DNA of 64,000 bases from Gordonia westfalica (GCF_900105725.1 NZ_FNLM01000034.1:1984001-2048000); one strand, 5' to 3'; shown: positions 18,067 to 27,085, counted from the first letter of the stretch. Notes: generated by a model not told the origin, from the letters alone. Numbers and translations: made by a program.

Positions 18067-19383
18067 GTGCGATCGGTGACCTCGGGGTGGACTCGCCGGA
18101 CCGCATCGGCACTCGTCGCCGCTCTGTTGTGCGCCCTCCTGTGCGTGATCTCCCTCGGCCCGGCCGGTGTCGGACGAGCCGGGGCCGTTCCCGTCCCGAC
18201 CGGCCCGTCGCCGGTCTTCACGACGCCGGTCACCGATCACTGTCCCCACAAGGTCGGCACGCCGCCGGCAGTCGACGAATCCGAGGTCGTCGCACCGGGT
18301 TCGACGACCCCGCCCTCGCTGCCGGTCCCCACACCCGCGATCGGCGGCGACGATCTGTCCTACTGCGGCGTCGTCGCCGATCCCGCCGCGGGTCCCGTTC
18401 CGCCGCGGCTGACCTCGGCCGGATGGCTGATCGCCGATCTCGACTCCGGCCACGTCCTGGCGGCCAAGGATCCCCACGGGCGGTACCGACCCGCGTCGAC
18501 GATCAAGGTGTTGCTCGCGCTCATCGTCCTCGACGAACTGGACCTCGACGCGACGGTCGTCCCGACCGCGGAGGACTGGAGCACCGAGGGCGACTCGTGC
18601 GGGATGGGTCCGGGCGGCCACTACACCGTCCGCGACCTGCTGACCGGACTGGTCATGGTGTCGGGGAACGACTGCGCCAACGCACTCGCCCGCGAACTGG
18701 GTGGCGTGGAGACCACTCTGGAGAAGATGAACGAGCGCGCCCGCGAACTGGGCGCCGCCGACACCCGCGCGGCGAGCCCGTCCGGCCTCGATGCCGCCGG
18801 AATGTCCTCCTCACCGTACGATCTCGCACTGATCTTCCGAGCAGCCATGGCGCAGGAGACCTTTCGGGAGCTGATCGCGAAACCGACCTTCCGGTTCCCC
18901 GGCTACCCGCGCCGTCCTGATGTGCCCGGCGACAAAGACCATCCGGCCTACGACATGTACAGCAGCAATCGTCTTCTCGTGGACGGGTATCCGGGGATGC
19001 TGGGCGGCAAGACCGGCTACACCGACGACGCCCGCAAGACCTTCGTCGGCGCAGCCGAACGCGACGGGCGCCGCATCCTGATCGTGCAGATGTTCGGCTT
19101 GTCGGTGGAGGGCGACATGTACTCGGACCAGGCACGGGAGATGTTCGAATACGGCTTCCGTACCGGCCCGGACGTCACCGTCGGACGTCTCGTCGAGCCG
19201 ACCGGCGACGAGGCCGCGGAACCGCCTGCGCGGCGAGCTGCGTCGTCGTCGGACTCACACCTGGCGAGTTCTGGTTCCGACACCGCTTCCCCGATGTCGG
19301 TGCGCGTCCTGATCGGTCTGGTGTCCGCGCTGGCCGCAGTGATCCTGCTCCTGTTGGGCCTCAGGCTCTTCGGGCGCAGGTGA
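18067..19383 (+). CDS. dacB: D-alanyl-D-alanine carboxypeptidase (PBP5/6 type)
   Basis: Trims the terminal D-Ala of peptidoglycan stem peptides outside the membrane. Signal or anchor segment at about residues 10-40. Active-site motifs are in order: SxxK in PASTIK (about 142-146), SGN near 198 and KTG in GGKTGYT near 315. A C-terminal transmembrane helix (about 410-432) follows a Ser/Ala-rich linker and ends in RLFGRR. The 438-residue length with both anchors agrees with mycobacterial DacB1 (Rv3330). Starts at GTG 18067. Confidence 0.92.
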   Translation: MRSVTSGWTRRTASALVAALLCALLCVISLGPAGVGRAGAVPVPTGPSPVFTTPVTDHCPHKVGTPPAVDESEVVAPGSTTPPSLPVPTPAIGGDDLSYCGVVADPAAGPVPPRLTSAGWLIADLDSGHVLAAKDPHGRYRPASTIKVLLALIVLDELDLDATVVPTAEDWSTEGDSCGMGPGGHYTVRDLLTGLVMVSGNDCANALARELGGVETTLEKMNERARELGAADTRAASPSGLDAAGMSSSPYDLALIFRAAMAQETFRELIAKPTFRFPGYPRRPDVPGDKDHPAYDMYSSNRLLVDGYPGMLGGKTGYTDDARKTFVGAAERDGRRILIVQMFGLSVEGDMYSDQAREMFEYGFRTGPDVTVGRLVEPTGDEAAEPPARRAASSSDSHLASSGSDTASPMSVRVLIGLVSALAAVILLLLGLRLFGRR

Positions 19384-19395
19384 CTCGTTCCTCGT

Positions 19396-19617
19396 CTACC
19401 CGGCCGACAGTCGGATCGCACTCAGACCATGTCGTCGGGCGAAGCCTTCGGACTCCGTCACACCGGCGATCAACTCTGTGGTCGCGTGCTCGGCAGCAAG
19501 CACGAGCGCACTGTGGTGTATCGGTGACATGTCGTCGATGACGACCACCGCGCGACCTTCGCGGATCGACGCCACCGCGTGCAGCACCGAGGCCCGGTTG
19601 AGCACCACCGACGTCAT
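19396..19617 (-). CDS. RibB-like mini-protein, probable vestige of DHBP synthase
   Basis: 73 residues. The segment IREGRAVVVIDDM...ALVLAAEHATTELIA resembles the N-terminus of 3,4-dihydroxy-2-butanone-4-phosphate synthase. The catalytic acidic loop (normally DEDRENEGD) is replaced by DMSPIHHSA, and two thirds of the enzyme are absent. Its ATG overlaps the stop of the preceding mini-ORF as ATGA. It is either a relic or a small accessory protein for the flavin enzymes upstream; enzymatic activity is very unlikely. Confidence 0.5.
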   Translation of the reverse strand: MTSVVLNRASVLHAVASIREGRAVVVIDDMSPIHHSALVLAAEHATTELIAGVTESEGFARRHGLSAIRLSAG

Positions 19618-19718
19618 GACATGCTCCCGTCGTCCAGAGCGACCCAGTCGACGCCAGGCGGGAAGGCACCGAACACTTCTCGGAGGCGGCTCGGGACGAG
19701 ACCGGTCGGTTCAGTCAT
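19614..19718 (-). pseudogene. Truncated flavin reductase N-terminal fragment
   Basis: A 34-residue frame (ATG at 19716-19718, stop TGA overlapping the next ATG). Its RLREVFGAFPPGVDWVALDD segment resembles the conserved opening of the HpaC-like flavin reductase domain, which normally runs about 160 residues. The rest of the domain is missing. It sits between the ferredoxin reductase stop and the RibB-like mini-gene and was probably left by a deletion in the flavin-supply part of this cluster. Confidence 0.4.
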
Positions 19719-19745
19719 CGCATGGCTTCTCTCGCTTCAGGCTTC

Positions 19746-20738
19746 TCACAGATCGAGTACCAGTCGGGCGGTACGGGCCCGGGATACGCAGGTCATGATC
19801 ACGTCCCCGGCTTCGCGCTCGTCGTCGGTGAGCACGGAATCCCGGTGATCCGGTACGCCGTCGAGGACGGTGGTCTCGCATGTTCCGCAGGTTCCCTCCC
19901 GGCAGGAGGAGGAGACGATCACCCCGCCGGTCCGCTCGACCGCTTCGAGGATCGTTTCGTCCTCCGCGACAGTCACTTTCACCCCGGACATCTGACACTC
20001 GACCACGAAGGACGCGTCACCGATGCGCGGCCCCACCGGCTCGGCCGGGCTGAAGCGCTCAGTGTGCAGAGTCTCGCGCGGCCAATCGGCCGTTTCCGAT
20101 TCGATGGCCGTCAGGAGCCCCTCCGGTCCGCAGCAGTACACGCCGACGCCCTCTCGCGGTTCACCGAGAACCCGCGTCAGGTCCAATGGGCCGACCTCGT
20201 CCTGTGGGTACAGGACGACCTTGTCGCCGTACCCGGCGAGTTCCTCTGCGAAAGCCATCGAATCCCGCGTACGTCCGCCATAGTGCAGCGACCATGGGAC
20301 ACCCCGCTCCTCGGCGTCGCGGAGCATCGGCAGAATCGGCGTCACCCCGATCCCTCCAGCGATGAACAGGTACTCGTCGGCATCGTCGAGCGGGAAGTGG
20401 TTGCGCGGTCCTCGAACCCGGACTCGGTCGCCGCAGGAAAGTCGGTGCGCACGTTCGGAGCCGCCACGGCTCTCGCGTTCCCGCAGGACTGCGATGCGCC
20501 ATGTCGGCTCGCCGCGCAAGCCGCACAGCGAGTACTGCCGAACGAGGTCGTCGCCGAGGTCGAGGTCGATGTGGGCGCCCGGCGAGAAGTCCGGCAGCGC
20601 GGTCCCGTCATCCGCTTCCAACGACAGACTCACCACCCCGATGCCCACGGAGCGCACGTCGCTCACAACCACTCCGACCCACTGCGCATCGTCCGACGCG
20701 ATGGCGACCGGGCCTTTGACCACGGAAGTCTGTGTCAT
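19746..20738 (-). CDS. Ferredoxin--NAD(P)H reductase with C-terminal [2Fe-2S] domain
   Basis: 330-residue phthalate-dioxygenase-reductase-type protein. The FMN/FAD-binding RQYSLCG is near residue 70, the NAD-binding GGIGVTPILPML near 128 and VYCCGPEGLL near 200. The plant-type ferredoxin domain at the C-terminus has SCREGTCGTC and a later TCVSRA Cys. This order is that of VanB/PDR reductases, which supply electrons to an oxygenase. Here it may serve the P450 or another oxygenase; the luciferase-like enzyme would need free reduced flavin instead. It is followed by two flavin-related remnants. Confidence 0.88.
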   Translation of the reverse strand: MTQTSVVKGPVAIASDDAQWVGVVVSDVRSVGIGVVSLSLEADDGTALPDFSPGAHIDLDLGDDLVRQYSLCGLRGEPTWRIAVLRERESRGGSERAHRLSCGDRVRVRGPRNHFPLDDADEYLFIAGGIGVTPILPMLRDAEERGVPWSLHYGGRTRDSMAFAEELAGYGDKVVLYPQDEVGPLDLTRVLGEPREGVGVYCCGPEGLLTAIESETADWPRETLHTERFSPAEPVGPRIGDASFVVECQMSGVKVTVAEDETILEAVERTGGVIVSSSCREGTCGTCETTVLDGVPDHRDSVLTDDEREAGDVIMTCVSRARTARLVLDL

Positions 20739-20811
20739 ACGCCATCACCTGGCCGGCCCCGAAGGCGTCGGAGGTCCTCTGGGACGTGGCGGGTTCGGAG
20801 ACCTTCCACGG

Positions 20812-22242
20812 TCACCAGCGCACGCCACGAGCGTCGATGACGCGGCGTGCCTTGAAGGTGGTCGGCTCCAGAGTTCCGGGCGTGAGGGGCTCAAACACAA
20901 TACGGATTCCCAGCCGCTGCCTCAGCACAGCCTCGGCACGGCCTACGAGCGCAGCCTGGGCTTCGGCACGTCGGTCGTCGTCCACCGCCTGCCAGGCCTC
21001 ATGGGTGCCGGCCGAGACCTCGGCGTGGACTTCGATCTCGTCCAGTGCACCTTCGGTGTGGACATGAATCCGGAATTCGGGTCCGAGTTCAGGGATGTCG
21101 CGCAACGCTGTCTCGATGGCGCTCGGATAGATGTTGGCACCCCGGATGACGAGCATGTCGTCGAGTCGTCCGAGCACGCCTTCGGGCATGCGCGGGTACG
21201 TTCGTCCGCAGACGCAGGGAGTGTCGTCGAGATACGTCTCGTCTCCGGGCGCGAAGCGGATCATCGGCTGGGACTCACGCCAGAGATGCGTGTAGATCAC
21301 CGCACCCCGCTCGCCGACCGAGATCGCCACGTTGTGATCGTTCCGATCGACGACCTCGGTGTAGACCTCGTCGGTGATCAGATGGGTACCGGTACCGGCC
21401 TCGCATCCGACGCTGGTCTGGAACGGATACATCTCCGACGTCGACCCCGCATCGGCAACCGTTGCGCCCCAGCCCTCTTCGATGATGCGTCGGGTTCCGG
21501 GCAGGCTGCCACCGGGTTCTCCACCGACCAGCACGTGCCGTACCGAACTGTTGCGCAGATCGACACCCATCCGCTCCGCGACGGACAGCAGGTGTATGCA
21601 GTACGACGGGGTCGCGCTGAACACCGTGGAGCCGAGAGTGCGGATCATCTCGATGTGCTTCTCGGAGTCGGTGACCCCCAGAGGAAAGACGGACGCCCCG
21701 ATACGTTCCACACCCTGCAGGACGCCCCAACCACCGAAGAACAGACCGAACGGGAAGCCGATCTGTACGAGGTCGTCGGGCCGCACCCCGGCACACCACT
21801 GGGCCATGGCGTGCACGTCGGCCGCCCGGTCCCAGTCACCCCGGGACACCGCGTACATTGTCGGGGTCCCCGAGGTCCCCGACGAGCCGTGGATGCGGGC
21901 GATGCCGCCGGCACCGAAATCCTTTGTGTACGAACCGAACGGCGGGTGCTCCCGCTGGTCCTCCACGAGCATCTTCTTGGTGATGACCGGTACCTTGGCG
22001 GTGAAGTCCGCGAGGGACTGCACCGCGTCGGGCCGGAACCCGTGCCGATCGTAGTGACGACGGTAGAAGGGCAGCTCTTCGTAGACGTAGCGGAGCTGGT
22101 GCTGCATCCGTTCGAGGATGCGACGTTCGCGGTCGGCGGGATCGCAGGTCTCACGGGCCTCGTCCCAGTACCGGCGAGTCGCCGGCCTCTGGTCCGTGGT
22201 GCCGGCGACCGGCCCGGAGGCGATCGTGTGTGATGAGGTCAT
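20812..22242 (-). CDS. PaaK-like aryl/acyl-CoA ligase
   Basis: 476-residue adenylate-forming enzyme of the phenylacetate-CoA ligase branch. The AMP-binding P-loop HGSSGTSGTPT is near residue 117, ADAGSTSEMYPFQT near 265 and GRLDDMLVIRGANIYPSAIE, the hinge region, near 370. The C-terminal PaaK-type AMP-binding domain is complete. It probably activates an aromatic or cyclic carboxylic acid to its CoA thioester for the thiolase encoded nearby. Same strand as the reductase and the luciferase-like monooxygenase. Confidence 0.88.
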   Translation of the reverse strand: MTSSHTIASGPVAGTTDQRPATRRYWDEARETCDPADRERRILERMQHQLRYVYEELPFYRRHYDRHGFRPDAVQSLADFTAKVPVITKKMLVEDQREHPPFGSYTKDFGAGGIARIHGSSGTSGTPTMYAVSRGDWDRAADVHAMAQWCAGVRPDDLVQIGFPFGLFFGGWGVLQGVERIGASVFPLGVTDSEKHIEMIRTLGSTVFSATPSYCIHLLSVAERMGVDLRNSSVRHVLVGGEPGGSLPGTRRIIEEGWGATVADAGSTSEMYPFQTSVGCEAGTGTHLITDEVYTEVVDRNDHNVAISVGERGAVIYTHLWRESQPMIRFAPGDETYLDDTPCVCGRTYPRMPEGVLGRLDDMLVIRGANIYPSAIETALRDIPELGPEFRIHVHTEGALDEIEVHAEVSAGTHEAWQAVDDDRRAEAQAALVGRAEAVLRQRLGIRIVFEPLTPGTLEPTTFKARRVIDARGVRW

Positions 22243-22292
22243 CGAAAGTCTGTCCTTAGCTGGCAGATACGGGCTCGCGGGACGTCAACAGG

Positions 22293-23399
22293 TCAGACCC
22301 CCAGGGCGACGCGCGCGAGCTTGTTGCGACGAGCCATGTTCTCGCGCGGGGTGAACTGCGGTGTGACGTAGCGTGCGAAGAGCTCGAGGGACCGGTTCCA
22401 CTTGTCCGTGGTCACCCAGTCACGACTGTTGATCAGGAAGGTCCCGAAACCGCCGGTGACCTCTTCGAGTTCGCGGATCTGCCGGATACAGTCCTCGGGA
22501 CTTCCGATGATCCACGGGATCTCCTCGACCATCCACTCGAAGGTGAGTTCGGCGTCGGGCATGTTCTCGTCCTTCTTCATCAGCGCGCCGAGACCGAGGC
22601 CGAGGAGATACTCGTACGACCGGTGCACGCCTTCCCTGATCTCCCTCATGGCCTGGTCCTTGCTGTCGGACACGTAGACCTCGCGAGTGATCCGCCAATT
22701 CTGACGCGCGACATCGGGGTCCAGGCCGTTCTCCGCCGCTGCGGAGGTGAGCGCGGCGGCATGGGCCGCGAGATCGGGGGCGTTGGGGTAGCCGTTGTTG
22801 TCGCCCGGCGCGAAATAGACGCTGAGCGCCTTCCAGCCCTTGGCGCCACAGCGGGCGTAGTTGTGGGTTCCGGTCAGGCCGGCGATGGCGAACGGGGGGA
22901 CCTCTTGATAGGGCCCGACCTGCAGCTGGCGGTTCTCGTATTTCCAATACACGCCTTCGTAACTCACCGGTTCGTCGGACGTCAGCAGCTGCCAGATGAT
23001 CTCGAGCGCCTCGGCGGTGCGCGGCGCGGCCTCGGATCGTTCGAGCTGGAAGAGCGCCTGATCGGTGGGCAGGCCACCACCGCCGAATCCGTACTCCAGG
23101 CGGCCGTGGGTGAGGTGGTCCAGGAAGGCCATCCGTTCGGCCACCTGGAACGGGTCCTGGTACGGAAGGTTGATCACGCCGGTACCCAGTCGAATCCTGC
23201 TGGTGAGCGCGGAGGCCTTCGCCAGCAGCAATTCCGGCATCGGAACGTTCTCGTAACCGCCGGTGTGGTGCTCGCCGATCCAGAACTCGCTGAAACCAAG
23301 CTTCTCCGCGAGGACGATCTCGTCGATGTCGCGGTCATACGACAGCGACCAGTTCTCGATCGGAGGATGTTCCGGCATCGCGAACAGACCAAACCTCAT
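22293..23399 (-). CDS. Luciferase-like (LLM class) flavin-dependent monooxygenase
   Basis: 368 residues with the bacterial luciferase TIM-barrel pattern: MRFGLFAMPEHPP start, EFWIGEHHTGGYENVPMPELLLA near residue 40, and IRLGTGVINLPYQDPFQVAERMAFLDHLT. It would use FMNH2 and O2 to oxygenate an organic substrate; relatives include limonene and alkanal monooxygenases. The ATG at 23399 has GGGAGGTCGCAC directly upstream, which overrides the longer frame. Its promoter region carries strong inverted repeats. First gene of the leftward arm of the cluster. Confidence 0.9.
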   Translation of the reverse strand: MRFGLFAMPEHPPIENWSLSYDRDIDEIVLAEKLGFSEFWIGEHHTGGYENVPMPELLLAKASALTSRIRLGTGVINLPYQDPFQVAERMAFLDHLTHGRLEYGFGGGGLPTDQALFQLERSEAAPRTAEALEIIWQLLTSDEPVSYEGVYWKYENRQLQVGPYQEVPPFAIAGLTGTHNYARCGAKGWKALSVYFAPGDNNGYPNAPDLAAHAAALTSAAAENGLDPDVARQNWRITREVYVSDSKDQAMREIREGVHRSYEYLLGLGLGALMKKDENMPDAELTFEWMVEEIPWIIGSPEDCIRQIRELEEVTGGFGTFLINSRDWVTTDKWNRSLELFARYVTPQFTPRENMARRNKLARVALGV

Positions 23400-23416
23400 G
23401 TGCGACCTCCCTATAG

Positions 23417-23453
23417 AAACCAACCTTCGGCTTGACCAAACGTTGGTTGGTTT
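23417..23453. promoter_or_regulatory. Inverted-repeat operator in the divergent LLM/Zn-ribbon promoter
   Basis: AAACCAAC at 23417-23424 is the exact inverse of GTTGGTTT at 23446-23453. Nested between them is ACCAAACGTTGGT (23435-23447), near-palindromic with 5-6 bp arms. A second symmetrical element, AGTGA-6 bases-TCACT, lies at 23468-23483. The TetR regulator at the right end of this cluster is the natural candidate to bind here. Confidence 0.55.
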
Positions 23454-23587
23454 ATTGACGCACTCATAGTGATGCGAGTCACTAGTCGGTGTCAAGCACT
23501 ACGCGCATATCGCCGTCTCGGCAGCATGTTTCGCTCGCACCCCGGGCCTCCTCCTCCTTGATAACCAGACTTACCTATGTTTATCGT

Positions 23588-23980
23588 GTGACTGTGAACA
23601 CAAGCGTCTCCCCTACCGGCACCCCCGGCACCGACCCTCGCCCCGTGATGGAACAAGCCGACGGCGTCTGGACCGTGTCCGGCTCGCGGTGCGGACAGTG
23701 CCGCCGTGCCATCGCCTACGCCTGGCCGCACTGCCCCGGCTGCGCCGGAAACGTGAACCCGGAACGCTTCGGCGACACCGGCACCGTCTGGAGCCGCACC
23801 GTCGTCAACATCGCCGTCGGAACACACGTCCCGCCGTACGAGATCGCCTACGTCGACCTCGATCACGGTCCTCGCGTGCTGGCACACGTCACCGGCGCTC
23901 CGGTGGCGATCGGCCGGGCTGTGCGTCTGCTCGCCCCGTCGGCCGAGGGCGATCTCCAGGTCGAGGCGGTGGGTGCATGA
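23588..23980 (+). CDS. Zn-ribbon/OB-fold acyl-CoA-associated protein (DUF35 type)
   Basis: About 130 residues from GTG 23588; the GTG at 23594 or ATG at 23648 are alternatives, and the last gives 110 residues. A rubredoxin-like zinc ribbon, CGQCRRAIAYAWPHCPGC, is followed by an OB-fold (GTVWSRTVVNIAV...PPYEIAYVDLDHGPRVLAHV). Proteins of this family pair with thiolase-like enzymes and bind acyl-CoA. It overlaps the thiolase gene as ATGA, which agrees with that partnership. Confidence 0.85.
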   Translation: MTVNTSVSPTGTPGTDPRPVMEQADGVWTVSGSRCGQCRRAIAYAWPHCPGCAGNVNPERFGDTGTVWSRTVVNIAVGTHVPPYEIAYVDLDHGPRVLAHVTGAPVAIGRAVRLLAPSAEGDLQVEAVGA

Positions 23981-25107
23981 GCCGCGTCGCGGTGCGCGGG
24001 GTCGGCATGTCCCGCCTCGGCCGCCAACCCGATCGGGACATCATCTCGCTGGTCGCCGAAGCCGTCGACGAAGCCTGTGCCGACGCCGGCATCGAGGCCG
24101 TCGACGCGGTCTGGGTGGGCACGGTCTTCGGCGCACCGGGGGTTGCGCAACGCGTGCTGCGGAGTATGGGCGTCACCGGTGTCCCCATCATCACCGTGGA
24201 GAATGCCTGTGCCAGCGGCACAACTGCATTCGTCGAGGCCTACGAGGCGGTCCGCACCGGCAGGTTCGGACGGGTCCTGGCGCTCGGCGTGGAACAGATG
24301 AGCACCGCGTTCACCGGCCCGATCGTGCCCGAGTCGACGGACCCGGAAGGTCGTACCGGCCTCGCGCTGCCCGCCCTGTACGCGATGAGCGCCGCCCGTT
24401 ACCTCCACGAGGGAGCGGTCACCCCGGAGCAGCTGGCCGCGGTGTCGGTGAAGAATCGCGAGCACGCGGCAGGGAATCCCCGGGCCCCGTTCCGCAACCG
24501 CCTGACCATCGACGAGGTGCTGAGCTCGCGGCTGATCGCCGATCCCCTCACACTCCTCCAATGCTGCCCGACCAGTGACGGTGCCGCCGCCGCGATCCTG
24601 GCGCCCGCTACCGGCGCCGACGGCGAGGTGACCGTGCGCGCGACCGCCATGCGCAGCGGACGCGTCTGGGACCAGTCGTCGCCCCATGTGTGGGGCTTCG
24701 ACATCGTCCGCGACACCACGGTCGATGTACTCGCCGCCGCCGCAGTCGATTCCGTTCACGACATCGACGTCTTCGAGGTACACGACGCCTTCACGATCGG
24801 TGAGATCGTGACAACCGAGGCACTGGGCATCGTCGCGCCGGGTGAGGGCGGCGCCGCGGTGGCGGCGGGGAGGACATCACTGCGCGGCGACATGCCGGTC
24901 AACCCGTCGGGCGGACTGTTGTCGCGGGGCCATCCGCTGGGAGCCACCGGACTCGCCCAGATCGCCGAGATCACCTGGCAGCTGTGCGGACGCGCGGGCG
25001 ACCGACAGGTCGGGTCGGCACGGCTCGGACTAATCGAGACGATGGGCGGAGGTGTCTCCGTCCTCGATGGGAACTCCTGTGTCATGACGATTCTGGAGGC
25101 ATCATGA
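23977..25107 (+). CDS. Thiolase family protein (SCP-x-like acyl-CoA thiolase)
   Basis: 376-residue thiolase fold. The nucleophilic Cys is in ENACASGTTAF near residue 78, VHDAFT holds the conserved His, and RGHPLGATGLAQ contains the second active-site His. The usual C-terminal Cys (CxG) loop is replaced by ETMGGG. This is typical of the SCP-x/lipid-transfer branch, which performs thiolysis or retro-aldol cleavage together with a DUF35 protein. The start overlaps the DUF35 stop and the stop overlaps the P450 start, so the three genes are coupled. Confidence 0.88.
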   Translation: MSRVAVRGVGMSRLGRQPDRDIISLVAEAVDEACADAGIEAVDAVWVGTVFGAPGVAQRVLRSMGVTGVPIITVENACASGTTAFVEAYEAVRTGRFGRVLALGVEQMSTAFTGPIVPESTDPEGRTGLALPALYAMSAARYLHEGAVTPEQLAAVSVKNREHAAGNPRAPFRNRLTIDEVLSSRLIADPLTLLQCCPTSDGAAAAILAPATGADGEVTVRATAMRSGRVWDQSSPHVWGFDIVRDTTVDVLAAAAVDSVHDIDVFEVHDAFTIGEIVTTEALGIVAPGEGGAAVAAGRTSLRGDMPVNPSGGLLSRGHPLGATGLAQIAEITWQLCGRAGDRQVGSARLGLIETMGGGVSVLDGNSCVMTILEAS

Positions 25108-26369
25108 GCACGTCCGACCTCGACGTGGACAGCGCCGATCTCCTCGGCCCCGCGGCTCTCGCCGATCCGTACCCGGTGTTCGCGTCACTGCGCGAACAGG
25201 ATCCGGTCCACTGGGACGCCAAGTACCGCTCCTGGTTCATCACCTCGTTCGAGGATGTCACCGAGGCGCTCAGAGAGCCACGATTCACCTCCAACCGCAT
25301 CACTCCGTACCGCGAGAAGATCCTCAGCCGTCCCGGCACCGACCCGCTGCTCCGTGAGGCCTTCGGCGTGCTCGACGACTGGATGGTCTTCAAGGATCCG
25401 CCGGACCACACGCGACTTCGGCGACTGCTGAGCCGAGCGTTCACCCCGCGTTCCGTGTCGCGAATGCGCCCGGCGATCGAGGCGATCGCCGAGGAACTGC
25501 TCGACCGGGTGATCGCCAGGGGCGACAACCACGTCGACCTCATCGCCGACTACGCCTATCCGCTGACGGCGTCGGTCATCGCCGAGATGCTCGGCGTCCC
25601 GAAGCAAGACCGTGATCGGTTCAAGGACTGGTCCGACCAGATCAGCGGACTCGTCTTCGGGAGTCTCGGCGATGAGGACCGGCATCGCCGGGGTGCAGAG
25701 GGGATGACCGAACTCACCGGTTACCTCGATGATCTGGTCGCCGCCCACCAGAGGTCGGAAGCCGACGACCTCATCTCGATGCTGATCGCGGCGCGTGACG
25801 ACGATGACTCGCTCAGTCACGACGAGGTCATCGCGACCGGCGTCCTGCTGCTCTTCGCCGGACACGAGACCACGACCAACCTCATCGGCAACGGAATCCT
25901 GGCGCTGCTCGAACATCCGGGGCAGCAGACCGACCTCGATGCCACCGACCCGGCGCGGGTGAACGGACTGGTCGAGGAACTCCTGCGCTACGACGGGCCG
26001 GCGAAGAGTGTGGTGCGTCTCGTGACCGAGGACATGATCTGGCGTGGGAAGCAGATGAAGGCCGGAGAACGCGTCTTCCTCTTCCTGTCCAGCGCGAACC
26101 GCGATCCCGACGCGTTCGAGAATCCCGACACCTTCGACGTCGGGCGACGCCCCGGCCGACAGCTCGGTTTCAGTGCGGGCCTGCACTACTGCCTCGGTGC
26201 ACCGCTCGCCCGGCTGGAGACGTCGATCGCGGTACCGGCCGCGCTCGGACGACTCCCCGGCCTGACACTCGATCCCCACTCGGCGATCTCGTGGGCGCCC
26301 ACGCTTCTCACGCGTGGGATGTCGCGGTTCCCGGCCACCTACGAACTACCATCGGGTCCTGATCGGTAG
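25104..26369 (+). CDS. Cytochrome P450
   Basis: 421-residue soluble P450. The I-helix AGHETTTN is near residue 255, the ExxR motif EELLR near 291, and the heme loop FSAGLHYCLGAPLARLE has its axial Cys near residue 362. Complete, with an ATGA overlap to the thiolase gene. It probably hydroxylates the substrate or an intermediate of the cluster's pathway. The ferredoxin reductase of the leftward arm may be part of its electron supply, although no separate ferredoxin gene is seen. Confidence 0.92.
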   Translation: MSTSDLDVDSADLLGPAALADPYPVFASLREQDPVHWDAKYRSWFITSFEDVTEALREPRFTSNRITPYREKILSRPGTDPLLREAFGVLDDWMVFKDPPDHTRLRRLLSRAFTPRSVSRMRPAIEAIAEELLDRVIARGDNHVDLIADYAYPLTASVIAEMLGVPKQDRDRFKDWSDQISGLVFGSLGDEDRHRRGAEGMTELTGYLDDLVAAHQRSEADDLISMLIAARDDDDSLSHDEVIATGVLLLFAGHETTTNLIGNGILALLEHPGQQTDLDATDPARVNGLVEELLRYDGPAKSVVRLVTEDMIWRGKQMKAGERVFLFLSSANRDPDAFENPDTFDVGRRPGRQLGFSAGLHYCLGAPLARLETSIAVPAALGRLPGLTLDPHSAISWAPTLLTRGMSRFPATYELPSGPDR

Positions 26370-26424
26370 CCACTAGGACGATCCATGACTGCCCGAGACC
26401 GCCCGATTCGACACAGGAGGTGTG

Positions 26425-27069
26425 ATGGCCCGCCCCAGCCGGTGGACAGATGTCGTCGAAGCGGCCGGTGAGGAGTTCCGGATCCGCGGTTACGACAGTG
26501 CGACACTCGAGGACATCGCCGCGCGTGTGGGCATCCTCAAAGGCAGCATCTACAACTACGTCCAGAACAAGGAAGAGCTGCTACTCGCCGTCGTGGAGCG
26601 TCCGGCGCATGTCCTGCTCGCCGATCTGGAACAACTGCGAGACGACGGCAGGCAGTCGGCGACCATCCGCTTGCGCACGCTGTTCCGCATCCAGGTTCGG
26701 GTCTTCAGCGAGTACTACCCCGCGGCATTCGTGTACCTACGCAACATCGGGCGCACCGATCTGTCCGACAAGTTCGGCAAGTTCGGGGAGATGGACGCCA
26801 GGTACATGAGCATCCTCGAGGACCTCATCGCCGACGGGGTCGCCCGCGGCGAGTTCAACCCACCGGTGAGCCCCAAGATCGCGGCCCTGTCGCTCGTCGG
26901 CATCCTGAACTGGATGCAGCACTGGTTCACTCCGGCCGGCGACGAAGCAGACAACCGCCTCGCCGACGACTTGTTCGCGATGGCCCTCGGCGGACTCACC
27001 ACCGGTGGGAGCCTGGCCCGGATTCTGGAGCACTCCGAAGATCGAGCCCGCCCCTCCTCGGTGGGGTGA
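26425..27069 (+). CDS. TetR/AcrR family transcriptional regulator
   Basis: 214 residues. An N-terminal HTH with TLEDIAARVGILKGSIYNYVQNKEELL is typical of TetR proteins controlling acyl-CoA metabolism. The C-terminal domain contains YYPAAFVYLRNIG and a LVGILNWMQHWFTP helix. AGGAGG at 26415-26420 supports the ATG at 26425 (GTG at 26422 is also in frame). It follows the P450 by 55 bases in the same direction and probably controls the cluster through the operator near 23417. Confidence 0.87.
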   Translation: MARPSRWTDVVEAAGEEFRIRGYDSATLEDIAARVGILKGSIYNYVQNKEELLLAVVERPAHVLLADLEQLRDDGRQSATIRLRTLFRIQVRVFSEYYPAAFVYLRNIGRTDLSDKFGKFGEMDARYMSILEDLIADGVARGEFNPPVSPKIAALSLVGILNWMQHWFTPAGDEADNRLADDLFAMALGGLTTGGSLARILEHSEDRARPSSVG

Positions 27070-27085
27070 TCATCCTCGTGCGGCG

